Source: Streptomyces hygroscopicus (GTDB taxonomy: Bacteria; Actinomycetota; Actinomycetes; Streptomycetales; Streptomycetaceae). Taken from it: a stretch of 64,000 nt of DNA. The notes beneath the pieces are model-generated. The model was not told the origin of the DNA, did not search any database, and saw nothing but the letters and a program-made list of their open reading frames with translations. Positions 25,494-33,131 of this stretch are shown in pieces; positions within the stretch are counted from its first letter, which is position 1; the number at the start of each line of letters is the position of its first letter. The position numbers were made by a program, and so were the translations under genes. Location of the stretch: assembly GCF_026168105.1 (NCBI RefSeq), contig NZ_LBMW01000019.1:87048-151047 (forward strand), written 5' to 3'.

Positions 25494-25538
25494 GGGTACC
25501 ACTTTCGGGGCGGGTACCCGGACCGCACCGGGGAACAC
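25494..25538. promoter_or_regulatory. Back-to-back stress-sigma promoters sharing a palindromic -10
   Basis: Plus strand: GGGT (25494-25497), 14 bases, GGGTAC (25512-25517), leading to the DUF6158 gene. Minus strand: GTGT (complement of 25535-25538), 15 bases, GGGTAC (complement of 25514-25519), leading to the baeRF gene. Both fit GNNT-N14/16-GGGTAC. The -10 elements overlap in the palindrome GGGTACCC at 25512-25519. Confidence 0.6.
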
Positions 25539-25556
25539 GACGAGCGGGGTACCACC

Positions 25557-25832
25557 ATGACCGGAGTCGAACCGGGCCGGCTGACCGACCAGCAGCTCAT
25601 GAAGGAGCTGGAGACGATCCACCGCACGCGCCACGACACGTTGCTGTACGGCTCGAACGACGCGCTGCGCGCCCACAACGGCCGTATGGCGCAACTGGAG
25701 GGCGAATACCTGCGCCGCCATCCGCGCCGCCTGATCGCGGCGAGCCGCACGCGCGACGGGGCCCGGATACGGGAAATGGCCGTACGAGAGCTCGGAACCG
25801 CCGAACACCAGGGTGCCGACCCCGCCCGCTGA
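25557..25832 (+). CDS. DUF6158 family protein
   Basis: A 91-residue protein of an uncharacterised actinobacterial family (LTDQQLMKELETIHRTRHDTLLYG, then ALRAHNGRMAQLEGEYLRRHP). It is predicted to be all-helical, charged and cytoplasmic, with an Arg-rich C-terminus. No catalytic motif is visible. The family often lies next to stress-response genes; here a SigB-type promoter motif 40 bases upstream and the divergent baeRF gene fit that picture. The ribosome binding site is weak (GCGGGGTACC). Confidence 0.8.
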   Translation: MTGVEPGRLTDQQLMKELETIHRTRHDTLLYGSNDALRAHNGRMAQLEGEYLRRHPRRLIAASRTRDGARIREMAVRELGTAEHQGADPAR

Positions 25833-26012
25833 CGAAACCCGGGCCGCACGAGGGCCCACCACGCCCACAGGGCCGCCCGCGGGGCGGCCCTGCGCATCCC
25901 ACATACCGCGCGCCCGGTGCACCACCACCGTCTCCCCGCACAGCGCCGCGACCGGTGCCCGACCCACGGGTCGGGCACCGGTCGCCCGCGCGCCGAGGCC
26001 CGGAGCTTCCGC

Positions 26013-26552
26013 CTAGCTCTTCTCCGCGCCGAACTCCGTCAGGATCGCCTCGTTGAACGCCTTCAGGTCGTCCGGCTTGCGGCTGGTGATCAGCGTGTTG
26101 GGACCCTGGTCGATCCGTACCTGCTCATCGACCCATGTGCCGCCCGCGTTGCGGATGTCCGTACGCAGGCTGGGCCACGACGTCAGCGTACGGCCACGTA
26201 CGACGTCGGCCTCGACCAGCGTCCACGGCGCATGACAGATCGCGGCGACCGGACGGCCCTGCGTGAAGAAGGAGTGCACGAACTCCACCGCCCGCTTGTC
26301 CATCCGCAGGAAGTCCGGGTTGGCCACGCCGCCCGGCAGCACCAGCCCGTCGAAGGACTCGGCCTGCACCTGGCCCACGACAGCGTCCACCGGGAACGTG
26401 TCCGCCCTGTCCAAGTGGTTGAACGCCTGGATGTGCCCCGGCTTCGTCGACACCAGAACCGGCTCGTGACCGGCGTCGGCCAGCGCCTGCCAGGGGTCGG
26501 TGAGTTCCACCTGCTCGACGCCCTCGTGCGCGGTCAGGAACGCGATACGCAT
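26013..26552 (-). CDS. DJ-1/PfpI family protein (type 1 glutamine amidotransferase-like)
   Basis: A 179-residue DJ-1/PfpI protein. The nucleophile elbow is AAICHAPWTL with Cys near residue 103 followed by His, and the conserved LPGGVANPDFLRMD loop lies near residue 73, with the N-terminal acidic residue in AHEGVEQVEL. Relatives act as glyoxalase III, deglycase-like or chaperone proteins in oxidative and carbonyl stress; PfpI was first described as a protease. The ATG at 26552 is chosen over 26564 because GGAGG is six bases before it. It is transcribed alone; the stress genes around it suggest a similar role. Confidence 0.85.
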   Translation of the reverse strand: MRIAFLTAHEGVEQVELTDPWQALADAGHEPVLVSTKPGHIQAFNHLDRADTFPVDAVVGQVQAESFDGLVLPGGVANPDFLRMDKRAVEFVHSFFTQGRPVAAICHAPWTLVEADVVRGRTLTSWPSLRTDIRNAGGTWVDEQVRIDQGPNTLITSRKPDDLKAFNEAILTEFGAEKS

Positions 26553-26891
26553 GATGTCCTCCATCCTTTCTCCGCCTGTGTGCGGTCACCCCGCGGCCCC
26601 GGCCAACTGCACCGAGAGCGGCGGGGGGTTGACCCCGGCACGAACCAGAACGGCAGCAGCCCGTACAGGAGATACCGGGTGGTCGCGTCGCCGACGTCCA
26701 CGGTGGCGCCGTACGACGCGGCCCGGCCGCGTCCGGCCGCCCTCACACCCAGGCTCACAGTGCCCACGGTCGGCGGGTCGGCGGGTCGGCGCCTCGGCGA
26801 CAGCCCGCAATGTGATGTCACAGTCCGTGAGTACGCCGTCCGAGCCCTCGGGCGCCGGTGCGACGAGGCTCGCAGTCCCCCAGCCGGTTGC
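26553..26891. other. Non-coding region between the DJ-1 and DUF2795 genes
   Basis: About 340 bases with only short Arg/Pro-rich frames. It contains a run of GTCGGCGG-type repeats near 26770-26795 and the palindrome TGTGATGTCACA at 26811-26822. No terminator hairpin with a clear stem is evident. The DJ-1 promoter should lie in the left part. Confidence 0.45.
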
Positions 26892-27290
26892 TCATGCGCT
26901 CCGCCCGGTCCGCTCCGCCCCCCGTGCGAGGGCTTCAGCGAGCCGCTCGGCGTTGGCGTAGCGCGCCGGGCGCGGAAGCCGCCCCACGGCCTCGACCAGG
27001 GGATCGGGCGCGTTCCGGTCGCGCAGGGCGCGAACCAGGTCGCTCGGAGTCGCGGGGAATTGGCCACGCCCGAGATACCGGGCCAGCTCCAGACGAGTGG
27101 ACTCCAGGGCCGTCCGGGGATCGCCGGGCACCACCGCTCCGCGCCAGACCTCAGGGTCGTCGTCGGCGGTCGGCTCCGGGTCGTGCCACTCGTCGCTCCG
27201 GGTGGGATGCCCGGACCTGAGCAGACCCTGCAATTCATGCTTCATCTCTTCGTCACGGTGGGCACTCATCCGGTCGCTGCCTCGCTGCAT
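26892..27290 (-). CDS. DUF2795 domain protein
   Basis: A 132-residue protein with a DUF2795-like domain in its second half (LARYLGRGQFPATPSDLVRALRDRNAPDPLVEAV), a small helical module found in many actinobacterial stress-induced proteins and of unknown function. The N-terminal 60 residues are hydrophilic and acidic. The ATG at 27290 is used because GGAGGGAGTC directly precedes it; an ATG at 27269 is a weaker alternative. A SigB-type promoter match (GTGT-N15-GGGTAC) sits 34 bases upstream, and the sigma factor gene of that family starts about 500 bases away in the opposite direction. Confidence 0.72.
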   Translation of the reverse strand: MQRGSDRMSAHRDEEMKHELQGLLRSGHPTRSDEWHDPEPTADDDPEVWRGAVVPGDPRTALESTRLELARYLGRGQFPATPSDLVRALRDRNAPDPLVEAVGRLPRPARYANAERLAEALARGAERTGRSA

Positions 27291-27804
27291 GACTCCCTCC
27301 AGATGTTCGGGGGCGCCCACCGCGTACCCGGTGGGCCGGGATCGACACGGACGGATGGCAGGTAGTCGGTGGCTACTTCCGCTCGTGCGGGGCAGGAACT
27401 CCCGCACCTTCGCCGTCAAGCCCTGGCGGATCATCGATCCGCGGCCCGCGTCGCCCTTCGGGATCGCCGCCGCCGTGGCTCCGTTCTGCTCCCGGCGTGC
27501 GGCGGGACCCGGCGGCGACGCCGGGTCCGTGACGAACTCGACGATCGCCGGGCCGTCCGTATCCAGTCCAGCGCGCCGGCCCGCCTCCACGTCCTCCGGC
27601 TTCTCCACCCCGGCGCCCCGACACCCTTGGGGAACCGCTGTGTTTGCTGTGCATGCGGCGGGGCAGGCGCTGTCTCAGTGCTTCGGACAGGAGGCACGTC
27701 CGTGGGAGCGGAGAAGCCCCGCCACGGGTGTGTCTTTTTGTCCCGGGCGCCCCTCCCACGGTGACTGTCCACCCCAGGCACCACCAAGGGAGTTGCGGCT
27801 CATC
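27291..27804. other. Divergent intergenic region before the sigma factor gene
   Basis: About 510 bases. The left end holds the DUF2795 promoter. A minus-strand frame from a GTG at 27608 gives a plausible peptide (EKPEDVEAG, then DGPAIVEFVTDPAS) but runs on into the DUF2795 gene without a stop and lacks a good ribosome binding site, so it is not called. A weak stress-sigma match, GTTT-N14-GGGGCA at 27642-27665, could drive the sigma gene. The leader before the sigma gene would then be about 130 bases. Confidence 0.45.
27324..27348 (-). promoter_or_regulatory. SigB-type promoter of the DUF2795 gene
   Basis: On the minus strand GTGT (27348-27345), 15 bases, GGGTAC (27329-27324) precede the ATG at 27290. 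It has the same -35 sequence and spacing as the promoter proposed for the baeRF gene. Confidence 0.6.
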
Positions 27805-28599
27805 ATGCAGAACCGAGCGAGCGTGAAGCACCACCCCCACGACGACGCCCCTGACACCGCGGAGGCCTTCCGCAGGCTCGCGGCCCTCCCTCCTGGCCCC
27901 GAGCGCGACGCGCTCCGCGACACGATCGTCGAGGCCTGGTTGCCCATGGCCGAGCGGCTCGCGGGCCGCTTCCGCAACCGCGGCGAGAGCCTCGACGATC
28001 TGCGCCAGGTCGCGGCGCTCGGCCTCGTCAAGGCGGTCGACCGGTACGACCCGGAGCGCGGCCACGCCTTCGAGAGCTACGCCGTCCCCACCGTCACCGG
28101 GGAGATCAAGCGTCACTTCCGCGACCACATGTGGACCCTGCATGTCCCGCGCCGCGTCCAGGACCTGCGCAACCGTGTCCGGTTCGCCTGCCAGGACCTG
28201 TCGGCGACCATCCCGGGCCGCAGGCCGACCGTCGCTGAGATCGCCGAGCAAGCCAGGATGAGCGAGGAGGACGTCCTGGTGGGCCTCGAGGCCCTGGAGA
28301 GCTTCACCGCCCTGTCCCTGGACGCCGAACTGCCGGGCAGCGAGGACGGGTACTCGCTCAGCGACTCGCTCGGCTCGCCCGACCCCGCGCTCGACACCGT
28401 CGTGGACCGCGAGGCCGTCAAGCCCCGGCTGCAGGCCCTGCCCGAGCGCGAACGCGCCATCCTCTACATGCGGTTCTTCGACGACATGACCCAGAGCAGC
28501 ATCGCGGAACGGCTCGGCATCTCCCAGATGCATGTCTCCCGTCTGATCAGCCGCTGCTGCGACCGGCTCCGCGAACAGGTGATGAGGGACGCCGCGTAA
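27805..28599 (+). CDS. SigB/SigF/SigG family RNA polymerase sigma factor
   Basis: A 264-residue sigma-70 group 3 factor. Region 2 (EAWLPMAERLAGRFRNRGESLDDLRQVAALGLVKAVDRYDP) is followed by ESYAVPTVTGEIKRHFRD, region 3 (RRPTVAEIAEQARMSEEDVLVGLEALESF) and region 4 (LPERERAILYMRFFDDMTQSSIAERLGISQMHVSRLI) with its helix-turn-helix. This group directs general stress and differentiation genes in Streptomyces, recognising GNNT-N14/16-GGGTAC/T. Matching sites occur near neighbouring genes in this window. AAGGGAG precedes the ATG. No anti-sigma factor gene is adjacent, so its control is not visible. A clear hairpin follows the stop. Confidence 0.9.
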   Translation: MQNRASVKHHPHDDAPDTAEAFRRLAALPPGPERDALRDTIVEAWLPMAERLAGRFRNRGESLDDLRQVAALGLVKAVDRYDPERGHAFESYAVPTVTGEIKRHFRDHMWTLHVPRRVQDLRNRVRFACQDLSATIPGRRPTVAEIAEQARMSEEDVLVGLEALESFTALSLDAELPGSEDGYSLSDSLGSPDPALDTVVDREAVKPRLQALPERERAILYMRFFDDMTQSSIAERLGISQMHVSRLISRCCDRLREQVMRDAA

Positions 28600-28624
28600 C
28601 GGCAGGGGGGGCATCCCCCTGCCG
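28600..28624 (+). terminator. Hairpin terminator after the sigma factor gene
   Basis: CGGCAGGGGG (28600-28609) pairs perfectly with CCCCCTGCCG (28615-28624) around a 5-base loop, one base after the stop codon. No U-tract follows. Confidence 0.8.
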
Positions 28625-28900
28625 CTCACCGCACCCATCGCCTGGGCGATATGGCGGGACATCAGGTCCATCGCGCGGGCCCTCGCCATCCAGAACGCCG
28701 AACGCCGGCCGGGCACCGTTGCGCAACGGCGTGGGCATCCCCCCGGTGCACGACTGCGGTCCCTTTTGTCACCCGCCCGGCGGTGCCGGTAGCGCGAATG
28801 GGGCACGGCCGCGCGCGGGCCCGGGCCGGGCGGGCTGTCATGGGGGTGCGAGGGCACGGCCTTCGTGCCCCCGGAGGAACCGGCCGAAGGAGCCCCCCGC
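28625..28900. other. Promoter region of the secreted repeat protein
   Basis: No gene is seen here. TTGTCA near 28765 and TAGCGC about 18 bases downstream could be the promoter of the secreted protein gene. GAAGGAG just before 28901 is its ribosome binding site. Confidence 0.4.
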
Positions 28901-30007
28901 ATGCGCTGCAGTGCCCGTGTCCTGTCCGCCGCCGCCGTGGCCGGTGCCGCCGTGGGCGTCCTTGCCCCGCCCGCGTCCGCCGACCCGTCAGCGGACATCA
29001 CCCCGCGCGCCGTCGCACCCGGCGGCACGGTCATCGTCTCGGTGGCCTGCGACGCGGCCGCGGGCACCCTGCCCGACTTCATCGAGGCCTCCTCGCCGGG
29101 CTTCGAGGAGGGCAGAGTCCGGCTGAGACGGCTCGAGGACTTCGGCGGCCGGGACGAGGGCAAGGCCGGTGTCCTGTACAGCGGCACGGCCCGGACTCCC
29201 GTCGCCGGGTCCGCCGACAGCGGCTCCCATCCGATCGCACGGCAGCCCGAGTGGGCCGTCGACGGCCGGTGCCCGGTGGCCCCGGACGGCCGCGAGAAGC
29301 CATGGAGCGCCTGGTTCAGCGTGTGCCACGACGGCACAGGGCGGCAGGGGGAGGGCGATGGCCGACAGCCGGGGCACCAGTTGGGGGATGGCGATGGTCG
29401 GGTGTCGGGGAGGCTGCAGGGGGACGGCGACGGTCGGCAGTCGGGGCGGCAGCAAGGGGATGGCCGGGCTCAGCTGCCCGTTGAGGTCCCGGGCACGCTG
29501 CCGGGCGGGCAGCTGGGAGACGGCGATGGTCGGGTGTCGGGGAGGCTGCAGGGGGAGGGCCAGGTCCAGGTGCCCGGGGAGTCTCCGACCAGGCTGCCGG
29601 GGGACGACGGGGGGCGGCAGCAGGGGCAAGGGCTGGGCGAGGGTCAGGGCAGGCAGCAAGGGCAAGACCAGGGTCAAGGCGTACAGCAAGGGCAGGGCCG
29701 GAACGAGGGTCAGGGCAGGCAGCAGGGGCAAGGGCTGGGCGAGGGTCAGGGCAGGCAGCAAGGACAGGGCCAGGGTCAAGGCGTACAGCAAGGGCAGGGC
29801 CGGAACGAGGGCCAGGGCAAGCAGGACGGGGAGCGGCAGTCGGGGACGCGGCCGCCCGTAGGGGCCCAGCACGGGGTGCAGGCGGGCGAGGGCGGTGCCT
29901 TCAAGGGGTCCGTGCCCGCGCTTGCCACGGGAGGCACCCTGATCGCGGGGGCTCTCGGTGCAGCGGTGCACCGGGTATGGCGGCGCAGACCGTCCGGCTG
30001 CGGCTGA
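28901..30007 (+). CDS. Secreted Gly/Gln-rich repeat protein with C-terminal membrane anchor
   Basis: A 368-residue exported protein. A signal peptide (residues 1-27, ending PPASADPS) is followed by a globular domain of about 115 residues (ITPRAVAPGGTVIVSVACD, with two further cysteines) of the kind seen in streptomycete secreted proteins of unknown role. Residues about 145-310 are low complexity, made of GDGDGR and QQGQG units, including a 34-residue block present twice. The C-terminus has a hydrophobic segment (LATGGTLIAGALGAAVHRVW) and an RRR stop-transfer, but no LPXTG, so it is probably membrane-anchored with the repeat acting as a wall-spanning stalk. The ATG at 28901 has GAAGGAG upstream. 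Confidence 0.75.
   Translation: MRCSARVLSAAAVAGAAVGVLAPPASADPSADITPRAVAPGGTVIVSVACDAAAGTLPDFIEASSPGFEEGRVRLRRLEDFGGRDEGKAGVLYSGTARTPVAGSADSGSHPIARQPEWAVDGRCPVAPDGREKPWSAWFSVCHDGTGRQGEGDGRQPGHQLGDGDGRVSGRLQGDGDGRQSGRQQGDGRAQLPVEVPGTLPGGQLGDGDGRVSGRLQGEGQVQVPGESPTRLPGDDGGRQQGQGLGEGQGRQQGQDQGQGVQQGQGRNEGQGRQQGQGLGEGQGRQQGQGQGQGVQQGQGRNEGQGKQDGERQSGTRPPVGAQHGVQAGEGGAFKGSVPALATGGTLIAGALGAAVHRVWRRRPSGCG
29615..29818 (+). repeat. Two 102-bp tandem repeats in the secreted protein gene
   Basis: Units 29615-29716 and 29717-29818 encode nearly identical 34-residue blocks (RQQGQGLGEGQG at the start, NEGQG at the end) that differ at one residue (Asp versus Gly). Near-identity at the DNA level points to recent duplication or to homogenisation. 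Confidence 0.85.
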
Positions 30008-30085
30008 CGTGATCCGGGCAACTCGGGCGAACGCCCATGACCGACGGGAACCCGGGGTACTCAGAGCCCGAGGGCACCTTCGACG

Positions 30086-30124
30086 CCGTAGAGGAGAACC
30101 GTAGAGGAACACCGTAGAGGAATT
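30086..30124 (+). repeat. Three 13-bp tandem repeats
   Basis: CCGTAGAGGAGAA, CCGTAGAGGAACA and CCGTAGAGGAATT follow each other at 30086-30124, about 100 bases upstream of the aminotransferase-like gene. They are non-coding. Confidence 0.8.
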
Positions 30125-30221
30125 GGAGTGCGGGAACAGGCGACGGCCACGTGCCCAGGGCCCGCGGCGAGCCGGTGCCCGGGGGCCCCGGCACGGCACC
30201 ACGGACTGCGCGGAGGCACAT

Positions 30222-31466
30222 ATGCGGAGGGACACGGAAGGGCACGGCCCCGTCCGTTACGGACCGCCCCTTCCCGCGCAGGGGCTGCCCCTCCTGCCGG
30301 GCCTGTCCGCTGCGCTCGCCGACGCCGCGTACCGCGACGGCACCGACTCCATCGGCGCCGCACCCGCACTCCTCGACGCCGCCTGCGGCTATTTCGGCAG
30401 GCGCGGGCTGGCCGCCGAACCCCACATGCTCGCCGCCGCCCCCGGTGCCCCCGCCCTGCTCGTCGCGCTCACCGCCGCGGTCGGCGGCGACGTCCTCGTC
30501 CCACGACCGTGCCCCGCCTGGTGGACGCCCCAGGCCCGGGCGCTGGGACGGTCCGTGTTCCATGTGGCGACCCCCGCGGAGTGCGGCGGCGTCCCGGACC
30601 CCTACGCCCTGCTGGAAACCGTCCGCAGGATCCGCGCCGAAGGCGGAGACCCGCGCCTGCTCGTGCTGGCGGTCGCCGACGACCCCACCGGCACTGTGGC
30701 ACCGCCGGAGGTGGTGCACGAGACCGTCGAGGCCGCCGCCGGCGAGGGACTCCACCTGGTGAGCGACGAGACCTGGCGCGACACCGTGCACCGGCCGCAC
30801 GACACCGTGTTGCTCAGCCCCGCCGAGATGCTCCCCGACCGGGTCACCGTCGTCACCGACCTCGCCGGCGCCCTCCTCCCGGCCTGCTGGCCCGCGGCCG
30901 TCGCCCGTTTCCCGGCCACCACCGACGGCACCGAGCTGCGCGCCCGCGTCCTCGATGTGCTCACCGCGCTGGGCGCCCGTATCGCCGACCCGGTGGCCGC
31001 TGCGGGCGCGTACGCCCTCGACGAGCCCCCCGACGTCGTCGAGCGCCTCACCGGCGCCACCGAACTGCACGCGCGCGTGGCCGCCGCCGTGCACCGGGCC
31101 GTCGTCGCCGCGGGCGCATTCGCCCGGCCCCCGCAGGCCGGGCGTCACCTCTACGCCGACCTCGGACCGCTGCGCCCGGCCCTCGGCGCGCACGGTGTCG
31201 GCGACGCACAGGAACTGGAGGACTTCCTCACCGCCCGGCTCGGCATGCCCGCGCCGGGCGGCCACCGCTTCGGGGACGAGCTGGCCGCACTCCGCGTCCG
31301 CCTGTCCACCGGCCCGTTCCTCGGCACGACCGCCGAGGAACGGGCCCGATGCCTCGTCGCACCCGAGCCGCTGGAACTGCCACACGTGCAACGCGCGTTG
31401 ATCCTGCTGAGGTCGGTGCTCGACGATCTCCGCGACGACGCTCAGCGATGGGAGCCTCCTCGATGA
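30222..31466 (+). CDS. Aminotransferase class I/II-fold protein lacking the PLP lysine
   Basis: A 414-residue protein with the order of motifs of class I/II PLP enzymes: a small-domain start near HMLAAAPGAPALLVALTAAV, VADDPTGTVAPPEVV for the usual NPTG loop and LVSDETWRD for the Asp/Tyr that hold the PLP pyridine ring. Where the Schiff-base lysine belongs (normally S-x-S-K) it has VVTDLAGALLPACWPA. In fact the translated protein contains no lysine at all. It is therefore unlikely to be a normal aminotransferase and may be a binding or regulatory relative. CGGAGG precedes the ATG. The stop overlaps the start of the metallo-hydrolase gene (ATGA), so the pair is made together. Confidence 0.75.
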   Translation: MRRDTEGHGPVRYGPPLPAQGLPLLPGLSAALADAAYRDGTDSIGAAPALLDAACGYFGRRGLAAEPHMLAAAPGAPALLVALTAAVGGDVLVPRPCPAWWTPQARALGRSVFHVATPAECGGVPDPYALLETVRRIRAEGGDPRLLVLAVADDPTGTVAPPEVVHETVEAAAGEGLHLVSDETWRDTVHRPHDTVLLSPAEMLPDRVTVVTDLAGALLPACWPAAVARFPATTDGTELRARVLDVLTALGARIADPVAAAGAYALDEPPDVVERLTGATELHARVAAAVHRAVVAAGAFARPPQAGRHLYADLGPLRPALGAHGVGDAQELEDFLTARLGMPAPGGHRFGDELAALRVRLSTGPFLGTTAEERARCLVAPEPLELPHVQRALILLRSVLDDLRDDAQRWEPPR

Positions 31467-32554
31467 CGCAACAGTCAGAGTCGACGACGGACGCCCTCCC
31501 GGCGCACCAGGACGCCGGTGAGCCGGCTTCCGTGTCCCTTCTGAGCCCCGGCCCCGGCCCCGGCTCCGGGCCGCTGGCCCCGCTGCCGCCGCTCGCCGAG
31601 CCCCGTCCGCTCGCCGAACGCCGTATCTGGCCCCGATCCTTCGTGGACAGGCTGACCGCGCCCCTGCCCGGGCTCAAGGCCTTCGCCCGCTTTGCGCGCG
31701 AGGGCGCGGTGCGGCCCGAGCCCGAAGGCCTGAAGGACATCCCGCTGTTGCCGTACGAGCCGGCGCCGCTGCCGCGGGTCGGCGCGCGCACGGTCGCCGT
31801 CTCGTGGGCGGGCCACGCCAGTTGGGTGGTGCGGATCGGCGGGCTGAGCGTCCTCACCGACCCGGTCTGGTCACGGCGCATCATCGGCACGCCCACCCGG
31901 ATCACCCCCGTCGGTATCGCCTGGAGCGCACTGCCGCGCATCGACGCGGTCGTCATCAGCCACAACCACTACGACCATCTGGACGCTCCCACCCTGCGCA
32001 GACTCCCGCGCGAGACAGCGGTGTTCGTCCCGGCCGGCCTCGCCCCCTGGTTCCGGCGGCGCCGGTTCACGTGCGTCACCGAACTGGACTGGTGGGAGGG
32101 CGCCGAACTCGGCGGCGTGCGCTTCGACTTCGTTCCGGCGCACCACTGGTCCAAGCGCACCCTGACCGACACCTGCCGTTCGCTGTGGGGCGGTTGGGTG
32201 CTGACGGCGCCGGACGGACAGCGCCTGTACTTCGCGGGCGACACGGGCTATGGCCACTGGTTCGAGCGGATCGGCCGCCGCTATCCGGGGATCGATCTGG
32301 CGCTCATGCCGATCGGCGCGTACGACCCGCGATGGTGGCTCAGCGACGTGCACTGTGATCCGGAGGAGGCGGTCCGGGCCATGGCCGACCTCGGGGCACG
32401 GCGGATGGCGCCCATGCACTGGGGCACGTTCGTACTGTCGGCGGAGCCGGTCCTGGAACCGCTGATGCGGGCGCGGGCGGCCTGGGAGAAGGAGGGGCTG
32501 GACCCCGAGGACCTGTGGGACCTGCCGGTGGGGGCGTCACGCGTGCTGGAGTGA
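31463..32554 (+). CDS. MBL-fold metallo-hydrolase (NAPE-PLD-like)
   Basis: A 363-residue metallo-beta-lactamase-fold protein. The metal-binding motif SHNHYDHLD, the downstream His in PAHHWSKRT, the bridging Asp in YFAGDTGYG and the last His in PMHWGTF are all present, so it should bind two zinc ions. The order fits the branch that includes N-acylphosphatidylethanolamine phospholipase D and RomA-like proteins. Residues 1-45 are Pro/Gly-rich and probably disordered. Translation is coupled to the lysine-free aminotransferase-like gene by a 4-base overlap, making that protein its likely partner. Its substrate is unknown. Confidence 0.85.
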   Translation: MTQQSESTTDALPAHQDAGEPASVSLLSPGPGPGSGPLAPLPPLAEPRPLAERRIWPRSFVDRLTAPLPGLKAFARFAREGAVRPEPEGLKDIPLLPYEPAPLPRVGARTVAVSWAGHASWVVRIGGLSVLTDPVWSRRIIGTPTRITPVGIAWSALPRIDAVVISHNHYDHLDAPTLRRLPRETAVFVPAGLAPWFRRRRFTCVTELDWWEGAELGGVRFDFVPAHHWSKRTLTDTCRSLWGGWVLTAPDGQRLYFAGDTGYGHWFERIGRRYPGIDLALMPIGAYDPRWWLSDVHCDPEEAVRAMADLGARRMAPMHWGTFVLSAEPVLEPLMRARAAWEKEGLDPEDLWDLPVGASRVLE

Positions 32555-33131
32555 GAGGGTCTCGCCCCCACAGAAGAGACACCGTCACCTCCGGCGCATG
32601 GGGCGCGGCAGGCGCACGAACTCGTCCCCCGGCGCGCGGAATCCACGGGGGGCGCACGAGATCCATGCCGATCGGCCCGTACGCGCCCTGGTGCACCGGC
32701 ACCGCACTCCGCGCCATCAGCCGAGCCGCGGCCTGCGCCATCAGCCGAGCCGCGGCCTGCGCCATCAGCCGAGCCGTCGCCTGCGCCATCAGCCGAGCCG
32801 CCGCCTGCGCGACAAGCCGAGCCGCCGCTCGCGCCGTGCCAAGATGCTCCGGGCCCAGCTCCGGTCCCCGGCCGCCGACCGGCCACAGCCCGATGTCCAC
32901 GTCCGCGTCCGCGGCCGGGGCCGGGGCCGGGGACGACGGCGGGTCGTCACCGCATCGCCGCAGATACGCGCGGTAGCACACGAACTGCGGGCCCGTCAGG
33001 AAAGGTGCACAGTCGTGCAGGTGGCGTGACCCCGCCAGGTGATCCCGGCCGACACCCCTGTGCCCCCTTCGTGCGACTCCCCCCGAGCCCGCGGTCAGGA
33101 GTAGGGTCGGCGGCTGAGGTGAGGGGGCACC
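32555..33131. other. Region with minisatellite, no certain gene
   Basis: About 580 bases. Long frames exist on both strands because of the repeat, but none has a good start. The minus-strand frame reads an alanine-rich 8-residue repeat (AAARLMAQ) and keeps G/C at third positions, so a small minus-strand gene starting near 32985 is possible. However, its frame has no stop until inside the convergent hydrolase gene (32340). I leave it uncalled. Confidence 0.4.
32713..32832. repeat. 24-bp minisatellite, five copies
   Basis: Units at 32713, 32737, 32761, 32785 and 32809, each 24 bases and based on GCCATCAGCCGAGCCGCGGC plus four bases. The first two are identical, the third and fourth differ at one base each and the fifth is degenerate. 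The unit length is a multiple of three. Confidence 0.88.

Noticed and set aside
27373..29337. Minus-strand frame of 654 codons opposite the sigma factor
   Set aside because: Low-complexity translation, antisense to a certain sigma factor gene and its terminator.
29600..29830. CRISPR-like array
   Set aside because: The repeats are coding, tandem without spacers and encode QQGQG units; no cas gene is present anywhere in the window.
30055..30060. GGGTAC upstream of the aminotransferase-like gene as a stress promoter
   Set aside because: No GNNT at 14-16 bases upstream; the other promoters proposed here have it.
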